From positions 1 through 64,000 of the forward strand of contig CBDFGB010000010.1 in NCBI GenBank assembly GCA_965246915.1: a DNA stretch of 64,000 nt, written 5' to 3'. A program made the translations under genes and the position numbers. Below, in pieces: positions 1 through 7,917 of the stretch. The notes under the pieces were generated by a model. It was not told the DNA's origin. It did not search any database and was given only the letters and a program-made list of their open reading frames with translations. How positions within the stretch are numbered: the first letter of the stretch is position 1; the number at the start of each line of letters is the position of its first letter. The DNA is from CAVRQM01 sp965246915. Lineage in GTDB: Bacteria > Pseudomonadota > Alphaproteobacteria > Acetobacterales > Acetobacteraceae.

Positions 1-167
1 ACGTCCTCGGCCTTCTGACGGGTACGCGATGCGATGGCCGCGACCGGAAAGCCCGCCTCCGCATAGGCCGCGAGCTGCACGTCGGCCATGATGAACCCCG
101 CACCGACACAGCCGATGCGATACCTCCGGCACCGGACCTGCGGATCCGGCGCGAATTCGCGCTCCAT
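1..167 (-). CDS. Gfo/Idh/MocA-family oxidoreductase, N-terminal part
   Basis: Only the first 55 or so codons lie inside the window; the gene runs off the left edge. The ATG at 167 follows GGGAGG on the minus strand. After a short basic leader the protein shows a Rossmann dinucleotide-binding start, VGAGFIMADVQ at residues 21-31, which matches the GxGxxM-type NAD(P)-binding loop of Gfo/Idh/MocA sugar dehydrogenases. It starts 48 nt after the SIS gene and reads the same way, so it probably belongs to the same sugar or amino-sugar operon. Substrate cannot be judged. Family call is fairly good for such a short piece because the fold start is typical. Confidence 0.7.
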   Translation of the reverse strand, partial: MEREFAPDPQVRCRRYRIGCVGAGFIMADVQLAAYAEAGFPVAAIASRTRQKAED

Positions 168-214
168 GCGTCCCTCCCCGCCGCTCTGTGGCGGCCGATG
201 AAGCCTAACCCGCG

Positions 215-1165
215 TCAGCCGAGGATGACCACCTTGCTCAGATGCCGCGGGGCCGCCGTGTCGAGACCCTTCGCCTGCGCCATGTGCTCGCCGAGCGACT
301 GGATGACCGGCAGGCACACCAGGCCGCGCGCTCCAGGATTGCCACCGGGGCTCAGGCTCACGTCGCCCGGCCCCCCCAGCCCGAGCACGCGGCCGCCCTT
401 GTCGCGAATGTCGGCGACGATCCGCAATTCCTCCGGCCGCGCGTCGTCGTCGAACAGGGCCACGGCCAGGGTGCGCTCGTCGACAAGCGAGATCGGGCCG
501 TGCCGGTATTCGAGCGGGTGATAGGCCTGCGCGAAGGACAGGCTCATCTCCTGCAATTTGATCGCGCCCTCCTGCGCGACGCCGTGCAGCGCGCCGGCGC
601 CGATGAAGACCAGATGCGAGCGGCCCCCAACCAGCGCCGGCAGCTGCGGCGCGGCCTCGGACAGCAGCGCTTCGGCGGCGGCGATCGTCGACTCGCCGAT
701 CGACACGCCCGACAGGCGCAGCCCGGCCAAGAGCATGAGGCTTGCCGACGCTGTCATCACGATGCCCTCGTCCGGGTGCGTGGCCATCACGATCGCGCCC
801 GGCAGGCGCGCCATCGGACTGTCGCCGTCGCAGACCAGCGTGGCAACCGCGTGGCCGGCCGCTAGGCTCGCCTCGACGGCCTGCAGCGTTTCGGTCGTCG
901 CGCCACTGCGCGACAGCGCCAGGACGTGGAACGGCTTGCCGTCCACGACATAGGCGTCGCGGCGACGGGTCCATTCGCCGGCCGGCACCGCGATGGCGCG
1001 ACGGCCATGACGGCAGAAGGACGCGGCGATGGCCTGCGACAGATGAAACGAGGTGCCGCAGCCGAGCACGACCACCAGCGAGCCGCCGGGATCGAGGACC
1101 GGCAGGGCGGGTGCCTGCCGCCAGTGGGTGAATTGCTCGAAAATGCCCCGCTCGGTCGCGTTCAT
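215..1165 (-). CDS. SIS-domain sugar isomerase/deaminase-like protein (GlmS isomerase-type)
   Basis: 316 residues with two sugar-isomerase (SIS) domains. The first carries GCGTS at 35-39 and SRSGATTET at 85-93, the phosphosugar-binding loops; the second carries EYRHGP, which resembles the glutamate/HGP motif of the GlmS isomerase half. There is no glutamine amidotransferase domain, so it is more like AgaS/FrlB-type deaminases or isomerases that act on phosphorylated amino sugars. The ATG at 1165 overlaps the stop of the upstream kinase-like gene (ATGA), so the two are co-translated. A longer in-frame extension upstream lies inside that gene and was not used. Role inferred: converting the phosphorylated amino sugar made by its neighbour. 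Confidence 0.82.
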   Translation of the reverse strand: MNATERGIFEQFTHWRQAPALPVLDPGGSLVVVLGCGTSFHLSQAIAASFCRHGRRAIAVPAGEWTRRRDAYVVDGKPFHVLALSRSGATTETLQAVEASLAAGHAVATLVCDGDSPMARLPGAIVMATHPDEGIVMTASASLMLLAGLRLSGVSIGESTIAAAEALLSEAAPQLPALVGGRSHLVFIGAGALHGVAQEGAIKLQEMSLSFAQAYHPLEYRHGPISLVDERTLAVALFDDDARPEELRIVADIRDKGGRVLGLGGPGDVSLSPGGNPGARGLVCLPVIQSLGEHMAQAKGLDTAAPRHLSKVVILG

Positions 1166-2130
1166 TGGCTCTCCAGTCGCTGAGACATCTCGGCGCGCAG
1201 CCGGCCGATCCATGCGGGATCGGGCGCCCATCCGGCATCGATCGCCGCCCGCCACGCGGCGCCGCCGACCGGTGGCAGCAACGGCGCGGCGGGACCCGAG
1301 GCGAGCCGATCGGTCAAGAGCCGCCGCATCATCGCGCTGCGCGACACGCCGCCGACGAAACACCACTGCCCGGCCGCGGGCAGATCGAGTTTTTGCCGGG
1401 CGGTCGTGACATGCAGCGCGAGCGCCTCGGCGGCAGCCGTGAGGATCGCCTCGGCGGCAATATCGCCCTGGCTCGCCAGCCGGTCCACGCTGCGGGCGAT
1501 GGCCGCGACAGCGGGCCTGCGGTGCGGGTTCTCATAAAACCAGCGCAACAATCCATCCGGGATCGCGTCCCTGGGGACGCCGGTCGCCCCCAGGATCGCG
1601 TCGCGGAACGCCGGACCCTCCGCCCGGCCGTCCAGGATTTGCGCGGTGCGCGACAACGCGGCGTGGCCGATCCAATGCGCGCTGCCCTCGTCGCCGAACC
1701 CGTCGCCCCACCCCCCGACCCGGACGTGGCGTCCCGTGGCATCGGCCGCCCAGCACATCGATCCGGTCCCCGCGAGCAGCAGCACGCCAGCGCCTCCGGC
1801 GAACGCACCCTCGTGCGCGGTGTGCACGTCATTGCGGATCGATGCCGACCACGACGCGCCGCCCACAAGGCTGTCCACGAGACCGCGTTGCTCGAGCGAG
1901 AGGGCCTGGACCTCGCCGTGTACGGGCAGCCCGAACGCCGCGCCGACCAGCAAATCGGGAGGCACGCCGGTCAGCGCCGACCTCACGACCCCCGCGAGAT
2001 GGTCCCGCCAGCGTGGCTGATCGAGCGGATTGGTGCCCGATCCGGCGGCGAGCGCCACCAACGCTCCGTCACGCCCGACCACCGCGCCCAAGGTCTTGGT
2101 GCCCCCGCCATCGACCCCAAGAACGAGCAC
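1162..2130 (-). CDS. BadF/BadG/BcrA/BcrD-type ATPase, N-acetylglucosamine kinase-like
   Basis: 322 residues in the ASKHA (actin/hexokinase) fold. The N-terminus has the phosphate-1 motif DGGGTKT at 7-13, and a second phosphate loop, LLAGTGSM, lies near the middle. Family members include N-acetylglucosamine kinase and the ATPase subunits of benzoyl-CoA reductase; the length and the SIS-domain partner favour an amino-sugar kinase. The start chosen is GTG at 2130, preceded by AAGGAGG about four bases upstream; longer frames would run into the divergent gene at 2207. It heads a minus-strand operon with the SIS protein and the Gfo/Idh oxidoreductase. Confidence 0.8.
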   Translation of the reverse strand: MLVLGVDGGGTKTLGAVVGRDGALVALAAGSGTNPLDQPRWRDHLAGVVRSALTGVPPDLLVGAAFGLPVHGEVQALSLEQRGLVDSLVGGASWSASIRNDVHTAHEGAFAGGAGVLLLAGTGSMCWAADATGRHVRVGGWGDGFGDEGSAHWIGHAALSRTAQILDGRAEGPAFRDAILGATGVPRDAIPDGLLRWFYENPHRRPAVAAIARSVDRLASQGDIAAEAILTAAAEALALHVTTARQKLDLPAAGQWCFVGGVSRSAMMRRLLTDRLASGPAAPLLPPVGGAAWRAAIDAGWAPDPAWIGRLRAEMSQRLESQ

Positions 2131-2206
2131 CCAGCCTCCTTCGCATTGCCACCGCGCCGATAGCGTGGTTGGGGCGTTACGGCCAGAGCACCATGAGGAC
2201 ACCGCT

Positions 2207-2653
2207 ATGCCCCGCCTGAGATCACGACTGCTGCCCGCCGTCATCCTGATGATGGCGATGCGCACGGCTCTCGCCGCCGCGCCCTCGCCCGTCGGCACGT
2301 GGCGAACCTTCAACGATGCCGGCGTCGAGACGGGCGCGGTGACGATCCAAGACGACGGAGGCGTGCTGTCCGGGCGGGTCTCGGCGATCCGCGATCCGGC
2401 GAAAGCGAAGGGGCTGTGCCAAAACTGCCCAGGCGACCGGAAGGATCAGCCCGCGCTTGGTCTGCAAATCATCCGCGGCGTCACGCCGGACGGCCCGCAA
2501 TGGGGCGGCGGCGAAATCCTCGATCCGGAGACCGGACGCGTCTACCGAGTGAAAATGCGCGTCGAGGACGGCGGCACGAAACTCGTCCTGCGGGGCTTCA
2601 TTGGCATCTCGCTGTTCGGCCGCAGCCAGACCTGGGTCCGTGCGCCATCGTGA
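2207..2653 (+). CDS. DUF2147 family exported protein
   Basis: 148 residues. A short basic start and hydrophobic stretch (residues 5-24, ending ALAAAP) look like a Sec signal peptide. The mature part follows the DUF2147 pattern: PVGTWRTF near the start, a Lys/Asp/Gln-containing middle and GGEILDPETG, which resembles the W-x-G-G-x-I-L-D-P core of the family. DUF2147 proteins are small periplasmic beta-barrel domains of unknown function, often in alphaproteobacteria. A CxxC pair (CQNC, near residue 66) matches the conserved cysteines. It is divergent from the BadF-type kinase, 76 nt away. Confidence 0.8.
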   Translation: MPRLRSRLLPAVILMMAMRTALAAAPSPVGTWRTFNDAGVETGAVTIQDDGGVLSGRVSAIRDPAKAKGLCQNCPGDRKDQPALGLQIIRGVTPDGPQWGGGEILDPETGRVYRVKMRVEDGGTKLVLRGFIGISLFGRSQTWVRAPS

Positions 2654-2656
2654 GCG

Positions 2657-2686
2657 CGTGTAGGCCATACCCAATCACGCTACACG
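2657..2686 (+). terminator. Stem-loop after the DUF2147 gene
   Basis: CGTGTAG at 2657-2663 pairs with CTACACG at 2680-2686 around a 16-nt loop, starting 4 nt after the stop codon. The following 40 bases are unusually AT-rich for this window (about 2687-2735) but carry no clean T-tract. A terminator is the simplest reading; it has not been tested. Confidence 0.45.
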
Positions 2687-2753
2687 TTACTTAGATGACG
2701 TTTTAGTTGTAACACTTGCTTTGCCGACATTGGCCCGGCACTACTTGGCGGCG

Positions 2754-2775
2754 GTCGCGGGCTGAACTCCGCGAC
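2754..2775 (+). repeat. Perfect 7-bp hairpin upstream of the secreted Cys-rich gene
   Basis: GTCGCGG (2754-2760) and CCGCGAC (2769-2775) enclose an 8-nt loop. It sits in the 244-nt gap between 2653 and 2898, about 120 nt ahead of the next start codon, so it could be a leader structure or an operator. I see no convincing promoter boxes in this gap. Confidence 0.35.
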
Positions 2776-2897
2776 GCACTACATCACGGGGACACCGTCA
2801 ACTGGACTGGTCGTGACGATCGCCGCCAGGCGTCTTCGCCGGCCCAGCCGATTCTGGCGTCGAATGTAATCATAGCGGCCGGCATAGGGAGAAACCC

Positions 2898-3608
2898 ATG
2901 TTCGACAGCATCATGACGATGCGCGGCCTCAATCCTTTCGCGCTTCTCGCGGCTTTCCTCGTCGCCTGCCTCGCCGCGGGCTTCGCCGAACCGGCGCGGG
3001 CACAGGACGCGACGAGCTGCGACGGCTCCGTCAAGACCAAGATCGTCGGCGCGCTGGCCGACGCCGCCAAACTTACCGAGACGGAGCAACTCGCGCTTCA
3101 GGCCAGCCTCTATCAGCAATACGCCGCCTGCGGCGTCAACGACGCGAAGGCGCTGCCGACGACGGACCCCTTCTTCGCCGCGGTCAAGCAGTGCGGTGCG
3201 TCCGCGACCAAGCGCGGAAGTCTCTTCTACGAAGAAATGTCGTGCTGCGGTTACGACCCGCAACGCCGGACCTTCGCCTGCCCGATCAAAGTCAAACAGC
3301 GCTTCGGCTTCGGCGCCGCGCCGCTGCCGGGCAGCCGCGAATACGTCTACAACTGCGTCAAGGACGCGAGCGGTAATTTCGTTCCGGTCGGCTATGACAG
3401 CGTCCACCTTTCCGACAGTATCGACTCGCCGACGTGGCAATTCGCGGTGGTCGCCAACGCCACCCAGAACCTCAACGCGGTACAGCCGCAAAGCGGCGCG
3501 ACCCGCACAGCCCGATCGATCCTGTCGTGGAACTTCCGTCCGACCGGCTGCTATTATCAGCCGATCTGGGGTGTCGCCATCGACTACCGCATCCGTCTCG
3601 ACCAGTAG
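2898..3608 (+). CDS. Secreted protein with eight cysteines, function unknown
   Basis: 236 residues. A signal peptide is clear: hydrophobic core at about 13-29 and cleavage likely after ARA at 35. The mature protein has eight cysteines, including an adjacent pair in MSCCGYD, which suggests up to four disulfides in the periplasm or outside the cell. I recognise no catalytic motif or named domain. The C-terminal part is rich in aromatic residues (GCYYQPIWG) and looks beta-rich. The start ATG follows GGGAGAAACCC. It stands alone between DUF2147 and the lactone oxidase, so context gives no function. Confidence 0.75.
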   Translation: MFDSIMTMRGLNPFALLAAFLVACLAAGFAEPARAQDATSCDGSVKTKIVGALADAAKLTETEQLALQASLYQQYAACGVNDAKALPTTDPFFAAVKQCGASATKRGSLFYEEMSCCGYDPQRRTFACPIKVKQRFGFGAAPLPGSREYVYNCVKDASGNFVPVGYDSVHLSDSIDSPTWQFAVVANATQNLNAVQPQSGATRTARSILSWNFRPTGCYYQPIWGVAIDYRIRLDQ

Positions 3609-3717
3609 CGGCGCCCGCGCCCAGGCCTGCCCCAGCTGGCATACGACCTGGGCGCGATCATCTGGCGGTCGCCGGGCCGATCGCGCTACGCTTGCGTGAT
3701 CGGCCGAGGGACAGCGC

Positions 3718-4989
3718 ATGGACGACATCACCGCCCATCCGGCACGGACGCGGCTCGGCCCCGCCACGCATTGGCGCAACTGGGTCGGCAATCAATCCTG
3801 CATGCCGCGCCACACCGCCCGCCCGCGCGGCGAGGAGGAGCTGGCCGCCAACGTGGCCGAGGCGACGGCTCGGGGTCTCGCGGTCCGCGCGGCCGGCTCC
3901 GGCCATTCCTTCACGCCCGTGGTCGCCACGAGCGGTCTGCTGATCGACACCAGCGCCCTCGCCGGCGTGCTCGATGTCGATCGCGCGAATCGGCGGGTGA
4001 CCGTGGCGGCCGGGACGAAGATCGGCGACGTGGGACGGGCGCTCAAACCCCTCGGCCTCTCGCTCATCAACCAAGGCGACATCGACAGCCAGGCGCTGGC
4101 CGGCGCGCTGTCGACCGGCACGCACGGCACCGGCATCACGTTGGGCAACATGTCCTCGCAGATCGCGGCAATGCGGCTGGTGCAGTCGAACGGGGACGTG
4201 CTGACGGTAGGCCATGGCGGCGACCACGAACTGCTGCCGGCCGCGCAAGTCTCGCTCGGCCTGCTGGGTGTGGTCTCCGCTATCACGTTGAACGTGACCG
4301 AAGCCTACAATCTGCGAGAGGTCTTGTGGCGCGACGATTTCGAGGCCTGCATGGAAGCGCACGACGACCTCGCGCGCGCGCATCGCGGCTTTCAATTCTT
4401 CTGGTGCAAGGTCCCGGAAGCGCGGCACCTGTATTGCCTTCCGGACACCGCATCGGTGTCGCGCACGTCGCGCACCGCGGATGTGTGCGAAATGAAGACC
4501 ATGGACATCACGGACGCGCCGCCACGCGACGGGGCCTTCGAGAAGATCGCCTACAGCTCGGAGATATATCCGATCGAGTACGTCGCGAATTTCCACGAGC
4601 TCGAATACGCGGTCCCGGTCGCGCAGGGTAAGGACGCGCTGCGCGAGGTACGCGACCTCATGCTCCGCCATCACGCCAATTGCATCTACCCGGTCGAGTA
4701 CCGTTTCACGGCCGGGGATCCGGCATGGCTCAGCCCCTTCCATCGCCAGGACAGCGTCACGATCTCGGTCTCCGGCGGTCCGGGGATCGACTATTGGGCA
4801 TATCTGCGCGACGTGGATGCGATCTTGCGCCGGTACGGCTCGCGCCCGCACTGGGGCAAGCTGCATTTCCTGACGCGCGACGACATGCCGGACCTGTATC
4901 CGATGTTCGAGCCGTTCCTGGCGCTACGACGCCGGCTGGATCCGGACGGGGTCTTCCTCAACGATCATCTTCGTCCCTTGTTCGCCTAA
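3718..4989 (+). CDS. FAD-linked sugar-lactone oxidase/dehydrogenase (ALO/gulonolactone oxidase family)
   Basis: 423 residues. The N-terminal FAD-binding (PCMH-type) domain holds the GSGHSF loop near residue 60 and the stretch GALSTGTHGTG near 137, both typical of D-arabinono-1,4-lactone oxidase and L-gulono-1,4-lactone dehydrogenases. The C-terminal ALO domain ends with HWGK at 378-381, the conserved motif of this family. The reaction would oxidise an aldonolactone at C2 or C3, passing electrons to oxygen or a quinone or cytochrome acceptor; which one is not visible. Length is normal. It overlaps by 4 nt with the convergent solute-binding gene. Confidence 0.88.
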   Translation: MDDITAHPARTRLGPATHWRNWVGNQSCMPRHTARPRGEEELAANVAEATARGLAVRAAGSGHSFTPVVATSGLLIDTSALAGVLDVDRANRRVTVAAGTKIGDVGRALKPLGLSLINQGDIDSQALAGALSTGTHGTGITLGNMSSQIAAMRLVQSNGDVLTVGHGGDHELLPAAQVSLGLLGVVSAITLNVTEAYNLREVLWRDDFEACMEAHDDLARAHRGFQFFWCKVPEARHLYCLPDTASVSRTSRTADVCEMKTMDITDAPPRDGAFEKIAYSSEIYPIEYVANFHELEYAVPVAQGKDALREVRDLMLRHHANCIYPVEYRFTAGDPAWLSPFHRQDSVTISVSGGPGIDYWAYLRDVDAILRRYGSRPHWGKLHFLTRDDMPDLYPMFEPFLALRRRLDPDGVFLNDHLRPLFA

Positions 4990-5843
4990 GGCGGCGCGGG
5001 GCAGTCGACCCGGGTCCAGCCGCTCAAGGCCCCGCACTGCACCTCTATGGCGAAATTCCGCGTGGCGAAGTCGCCGCCGAGTTCATCGAACCATTGATGA
5101 TACAAGGTCTTGGCCGCGCCCGACTGCTCGAGGTCGAGCAGCGCCGTGTTGACGTGGTCCAAAAGCCCGTTCTCCTCGTTCCTTATCCCGACCGCGATAC
5201 TCTCGTCTGTCACCGAGTCGGCAAGGACTTTGAGTGACGCGCGGTCGGCGGCCCCACGCAGCAGCCCCGCCAGGACGACCCCATCCTGAAGGACGCCTGC
5301 GATCTTGCCATCCCTGAGGGCCTGCAACGCCTGGCGCGCGTCGTCGAACAGGATGATCTCGGCGGACCGAAAGTCGGCGGCGAGATAGTCCTCCTGCGTG
5401 GAGCCCCGGTCCGCGCCGATCCGCGCGCGGCCGTAATCCTCGACCCGGTCGGAGTCCTCACGCCGGACCAGCAGACGCAGACCGCTCCGGAAATACGGCA
5501 GCGAGAAGTCGATCTGGGCGGCGCGCTTCGGAGTGACACTCAGTTGCGCGAGCACCACATCGACCGCGCCGGACCGGAGCACGTCGAGCCGCTTGGCCAA
5601 CAATGTCGGAACGAACGACGCTCGAACACCGATATGGGCGGCGATCGCCCGCGCGACATCGATCTCGTAGCCGACTTCCTGTCGGGTCGTCGGGTCGACA
5701 AAGCTCAACGGCGGCTCATCGGCGAGAACCGCCACGCGCAACATGCCGGTCTTGCGAATGACATCGAGCTGATCGGCTCGGCCAGACTGACCGAGCCCGG
5801 CGACGATTAGGATCGCCAGCCACGATGGCAGACAGCGCGTCAA
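4986..5843 (-). CDS. Periplasmic solute-binding protein, amino-acid ABC transporter type
   Basis: 285 residues. A short hydrophobic leader (8-20) is followed by the bacterial extracellular solute-binding family 3 fold: RKTGMLRVAV, DEPPLSF, GYEIDVARAIA, a domain shared by glutamine/arginine/cystine binding proteins. No permease or ATPase gene is adjacent, so it may serve an unlinked transporter or act as a sensor. A C-terminal tail of about 30 residues with two cysteines (CGALSG, DCPAPP) extends past the usual domain end. Translation appears to use a TTG start at 5843, with GGAG very close upstream; no better start exists. The gene begins 11 nt after the upstream methyltransferase stop. Confidence 0.75.
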   Translation of the reverse strand: MTRCLPSWLAILIVAGLGQSGRADQLDVIRKTGMLRVAVLADEPPLSFVDPTTRQEVGYEIDVARAIAAHIGVRASFVPTLLAKRLDVLRSGAVDVVLAQLSVTPKRAAQIDFSLPYFRSGLRLLVRREDSDRVEDYGRARIGADRGSTQEDYLAADFRSAEIILFDDARQALQALRDGKIAGVLQDGVVLAGLLRGAADRASLKVLADSVTDESIAVGIRNEENGLLDHVNTALLDLEQSGAAKTLYHQWFDELGGDFATRNFAIEVQCGALSGWTRVDCPAPP

Positions 5844-5853
5844 GTCTCCGCCG

Positions 5854-6828
5854 TCACTTCACCGCGACGATGAAAACCTCCGGCCGCCACAATGCGCCGG
5901 CCTCCGCCAGGCGGATCAAATGCTTGCGCGCCTTGTGGTCGATCCGCCCCAGCACTGCCTCCGCCGCGATCAGCGCGCGCAGATAGAGAGACGAGACCAT
6001 CGGCCTGTCGAGTTTGCCATTGAATTTCGCGCGGATACGGCGCGGCACGACATAGGTGGCCTTGACCTCGCGGAACCCACTTTCACGGGCAATCGTCGAC
6101 AGCTCTTCGTAGGTGTATTCTTTCAAGTGGAAGCAATCCGAGCGTACCATCCCAAAAATCTCGGAGATATCCTTCGGACCAGAGAAGCGGTGCGGCGTGT
6201 TGAAAACGTAGGCCCCGCCCGGCTTGAGGATCGTGCGGGCATGCGCGAAATGCTCATGCACGTCCTCGGGATGCAGATGCTCGATGACCTGGGACGAAAT
6301 CACCGAGTCGAAGTGACTCGCGGGCTCGTAGTTGGCGAGACGAATGCCGTCCGACACGTGCCAGACCAAGCCGCCCTTGCCGTCGTTCGCCCGCGCCTGC
6401 CGCTCGATGGAGATATCGGTCGCGATGCAATTGAAGCCGTGCTTGGTGAGGAACGTGGCCAGCCGCCCGCTGCCGGACCCGACCTCGTAGACCTCGCGTC
6501 CACGACCCTTCAACAGATGCAGGAACGGCGCGAAGCTCAGATACTCCTCTTGCTCGTTTTCGTCGCGGTGCCACGCGTCGAGCCAGAAGCATTCCGTGTA
6601 GAAAGCCGTGTAAGCCCGCTCCGCGGCAAGCCCGCGCTCCTCGCGACGCGCGGCGAGGATACTCTGCGCAAGGCGGCGTTCCGTGTAGAAATGCGTGCGA
6701 ACCATGTCCGTGGTGACAGGGTTGGATGCGTCCAGCCCGTGCTTTCGGACATATCGCCGAATGATGTCATCGGTGCGCGACGTCAGCGCCTGTTCGACAG
6801 TCTCGTCGCGTGTGTCAACCGCCAGCAT
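5854..6828 (-). CDS. SAM-dependent class I methyltransferase
   Basis: 324 residues. The Rossmann-like methyltransferase core lies at about 105-230: motif I is YEVGSGSGRLA, followed by the acidic strand end (TDISIE), then SSQVIEHL, the Asp/Glu-His-Leu post-motif of Methyltransf_11/23 families, and LKPGGAYVFNTPH (motif III). The N-terminal 100 residues are helical and Arg-rich. Substrate unknown; no sugar or secondary-metabolite genes flank it. The ATG at 6828 follows GGGGAGGCGCGAACG. It may be transcribed with the solute-binding gene downstream. The 161-nt gap upstream contains an imperfect GGGGAG/CTCCC hairpin near 6880 and nothing else I can name. Confidence 0.85.
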   Translation of the reverse strand: MLAVDTRDETVEQALTSRTDDIIRRYVRKHGLDASNPVTTDMVRTHFYTERRLAQSILAARREERGLAAERAYTAFYTECFWLDAWHRDENEQEEYLSFAPFLHLLKGRGREVYEVGSGSGRLATFLTKHGFNCIATDISIERQARANDGKGGLVWHVSDGIRLANYEPASHFDSVISSQVIEHLHPEDVHEHFAHARTILKPGGAYVFNTPHRFSGPKDISEIFGMVRSDCFHLKEYTYEELSTIARESGFREVKATYVVPRRIRAKFNGKLDRPMVSSLYLRALIAAEAVLGRIDHKARKHLIRLAEAGALWRPEVFIVAVK

Positions 6829-6989
6829 CGTTCGCGCCTCCCCGTGCCAGGTTCCGCAGAACGCCCATAATCTCGGGGAGCAATCTCCCGAAGGAGAACA
6901 CCCGCCACTCAGGGCGCCACGGCCCGCAGGTTAACAAAACAGTATCTGGCCGCCGATGGGAAGGCTTCATTGGCAGCTTCCGTAAAGTT

Positions 6990-7472
6990 TTATGAAGCGA
7001 CTTCCCGCTTGGCGAGGGGAACGGAGAACTGCGGCTCGGTATCCCAAGGAAACAAGATCCAGGTGTCCTGGCTCACCTCGGTCACGAACGTGTCAATCAG
7101 ATCGCGGCCGGCCGGCTTGGCGTAGATACAGGCCATGTGGGCGCGCGGCAGCAGGGCGCGGACCACCCGCGCGGTGCTCCCGGTGTCGACCAGGTCGTCG
7201 ATGACAAGAAACCCTTCGCCGTCGCCAGCCGCGAGCGGCTGCTTGGTCACCAGCGGCTCGCCGCGCTCTTCCTCGTCGTAGGTGATGACGCAGACGCTTT
7301 CGATCAGCCGCACCTCCAGCTCGCGCGCGACGATGGCCGCGGGAATCAACCCGCCGCGCGTGACGGCGACAATGCCGCGGAGCGGCCGCAGCGCCATCAA
7401 CCGCCATGCCAGCGCCCGGGCGTCGCGATGGAGTTGGTCCCAGGTAACCGTGTAGTATCGAGTTGCCGTCAA
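6990..7472 (-). CDS. gpt: Xanthine phosphoribosyltransferase
   Basis: 160 residues. The PRPP-binding loop VIDDLVDTGSTA and the VTRGGLIPA segment identify a type I phosphoribosyltransferase; the N-terminal YYTVTWDQLHRDARALAWRL and the overall length match the Gpt (xanthine/guanine) branch used for purine salvage: guanine or xanthine plus PRPP gives GMP or XMP. The start is TTG at 7472, overlapping the TGA of the upstream gene as TTGA, so it is probably translated by coupling. An inverted repeat GCTTCAT/ATGAAGC (6964-6998) spans its stop codon and could help end transcription. Confidence 0.93.
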   Translation of the reverse strand: MTATRYYTVTWDQLHRDARALAWRLMALRPLRGIVAVTRGGLIPAAIVARELEVRLIESVCVITYDEEERGEPLVTKQPLAAGDGEGFLVIDDLVDTGSTARVVRALLPRAHMACIYAKPAGRDLIDTFVTEVSQDTWILFPWDTEPQFSVPLAKREVAS

Positions 7473-7801
7473 AACAGCCGGCCACCGTTCGGGACCTGAT
7501 GGTCGGGTGCCAGCAGGACGACCGCGCCGTCGAGGTCAGGCACGCCGAGGGTCAGCACCTCGCTCTCGAACGGGCCGATGCGGCGGGGTGGGAAATTCAC
7601 GACGGCCAGGACCTGCCGGCCGACCAGCGCCGGCGGTTCGTAATGGACCGTGATCTGAGCCGATGACCGCTTGACCCCAATCTCGGCGCCGAAATCGATC
7701 GTCAGGCGAAAGGCGGGCTTGCGGGCCTGAGGGAAAGGCTCGGCGGCAGTGATCGTGCCGACCCGAATGTCCAGGCGGTCGAAATCCTCGATCGTCGCCA
7801 C
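7469..7801 (-). CDS. CsaA/Trbp111-type tRNA-binding protein
   Basis: 110 residues forming a single tRNA-binding OB-fold domain: DFDRLDIRVGTI at the start, KPAFRLTIDFG, and the conserved VGRQVLAVVNFPPRRIGPF followed by SEVLTLG. This domain is found alone in CsaA (secretion chaperone in Bacillus) and Trbp111, and as an appendix of some tRNA synthetases. The GTG start at 7801 sits behind GGGGGGAGG; the frame is open further upstream but overlaps the divergent gamma-glutamyltransferase gene and lacks domain similarity there. Its stop overlaps the gpt start. Confidence 0.88.
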   Translation of the reverse strand: MATIEDFDRLDIRVGTITAAEPFPQARKPAFRLTIDFGAEIGVKRSSAQITVHYEPPALVGRQVLAVVNFPPRRIGPFESEVLTLGVPDLDGAVVLLAPDHQVPNGGRLF

Positions 7802-7917
7802 GCCGCCTCCCCCCCTGTGACAGCGGCGTTTAGCCGGGGCCGTAGAGCCATGCAAGGAAGCGCCGAATTGCCGATCGCGTTGATCGGCGCGACGATAGCC
7901 GTCACTCAGGAGACGTG

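Noticed and set aside
4986..5843. Full amino-acid ABC transporter around the solute-binding protein
   Set aside because: No permease or ATPase gene is adjacent on either side.
6880..6998. Imperfect GGGGAG/CTCCC hairpin and GCTTCAT/ATGAAGC repeat around the gpt stop as a riboswitch
   Set aside because: No conserved purine riboswitch core is visible; at most a weak terminator.
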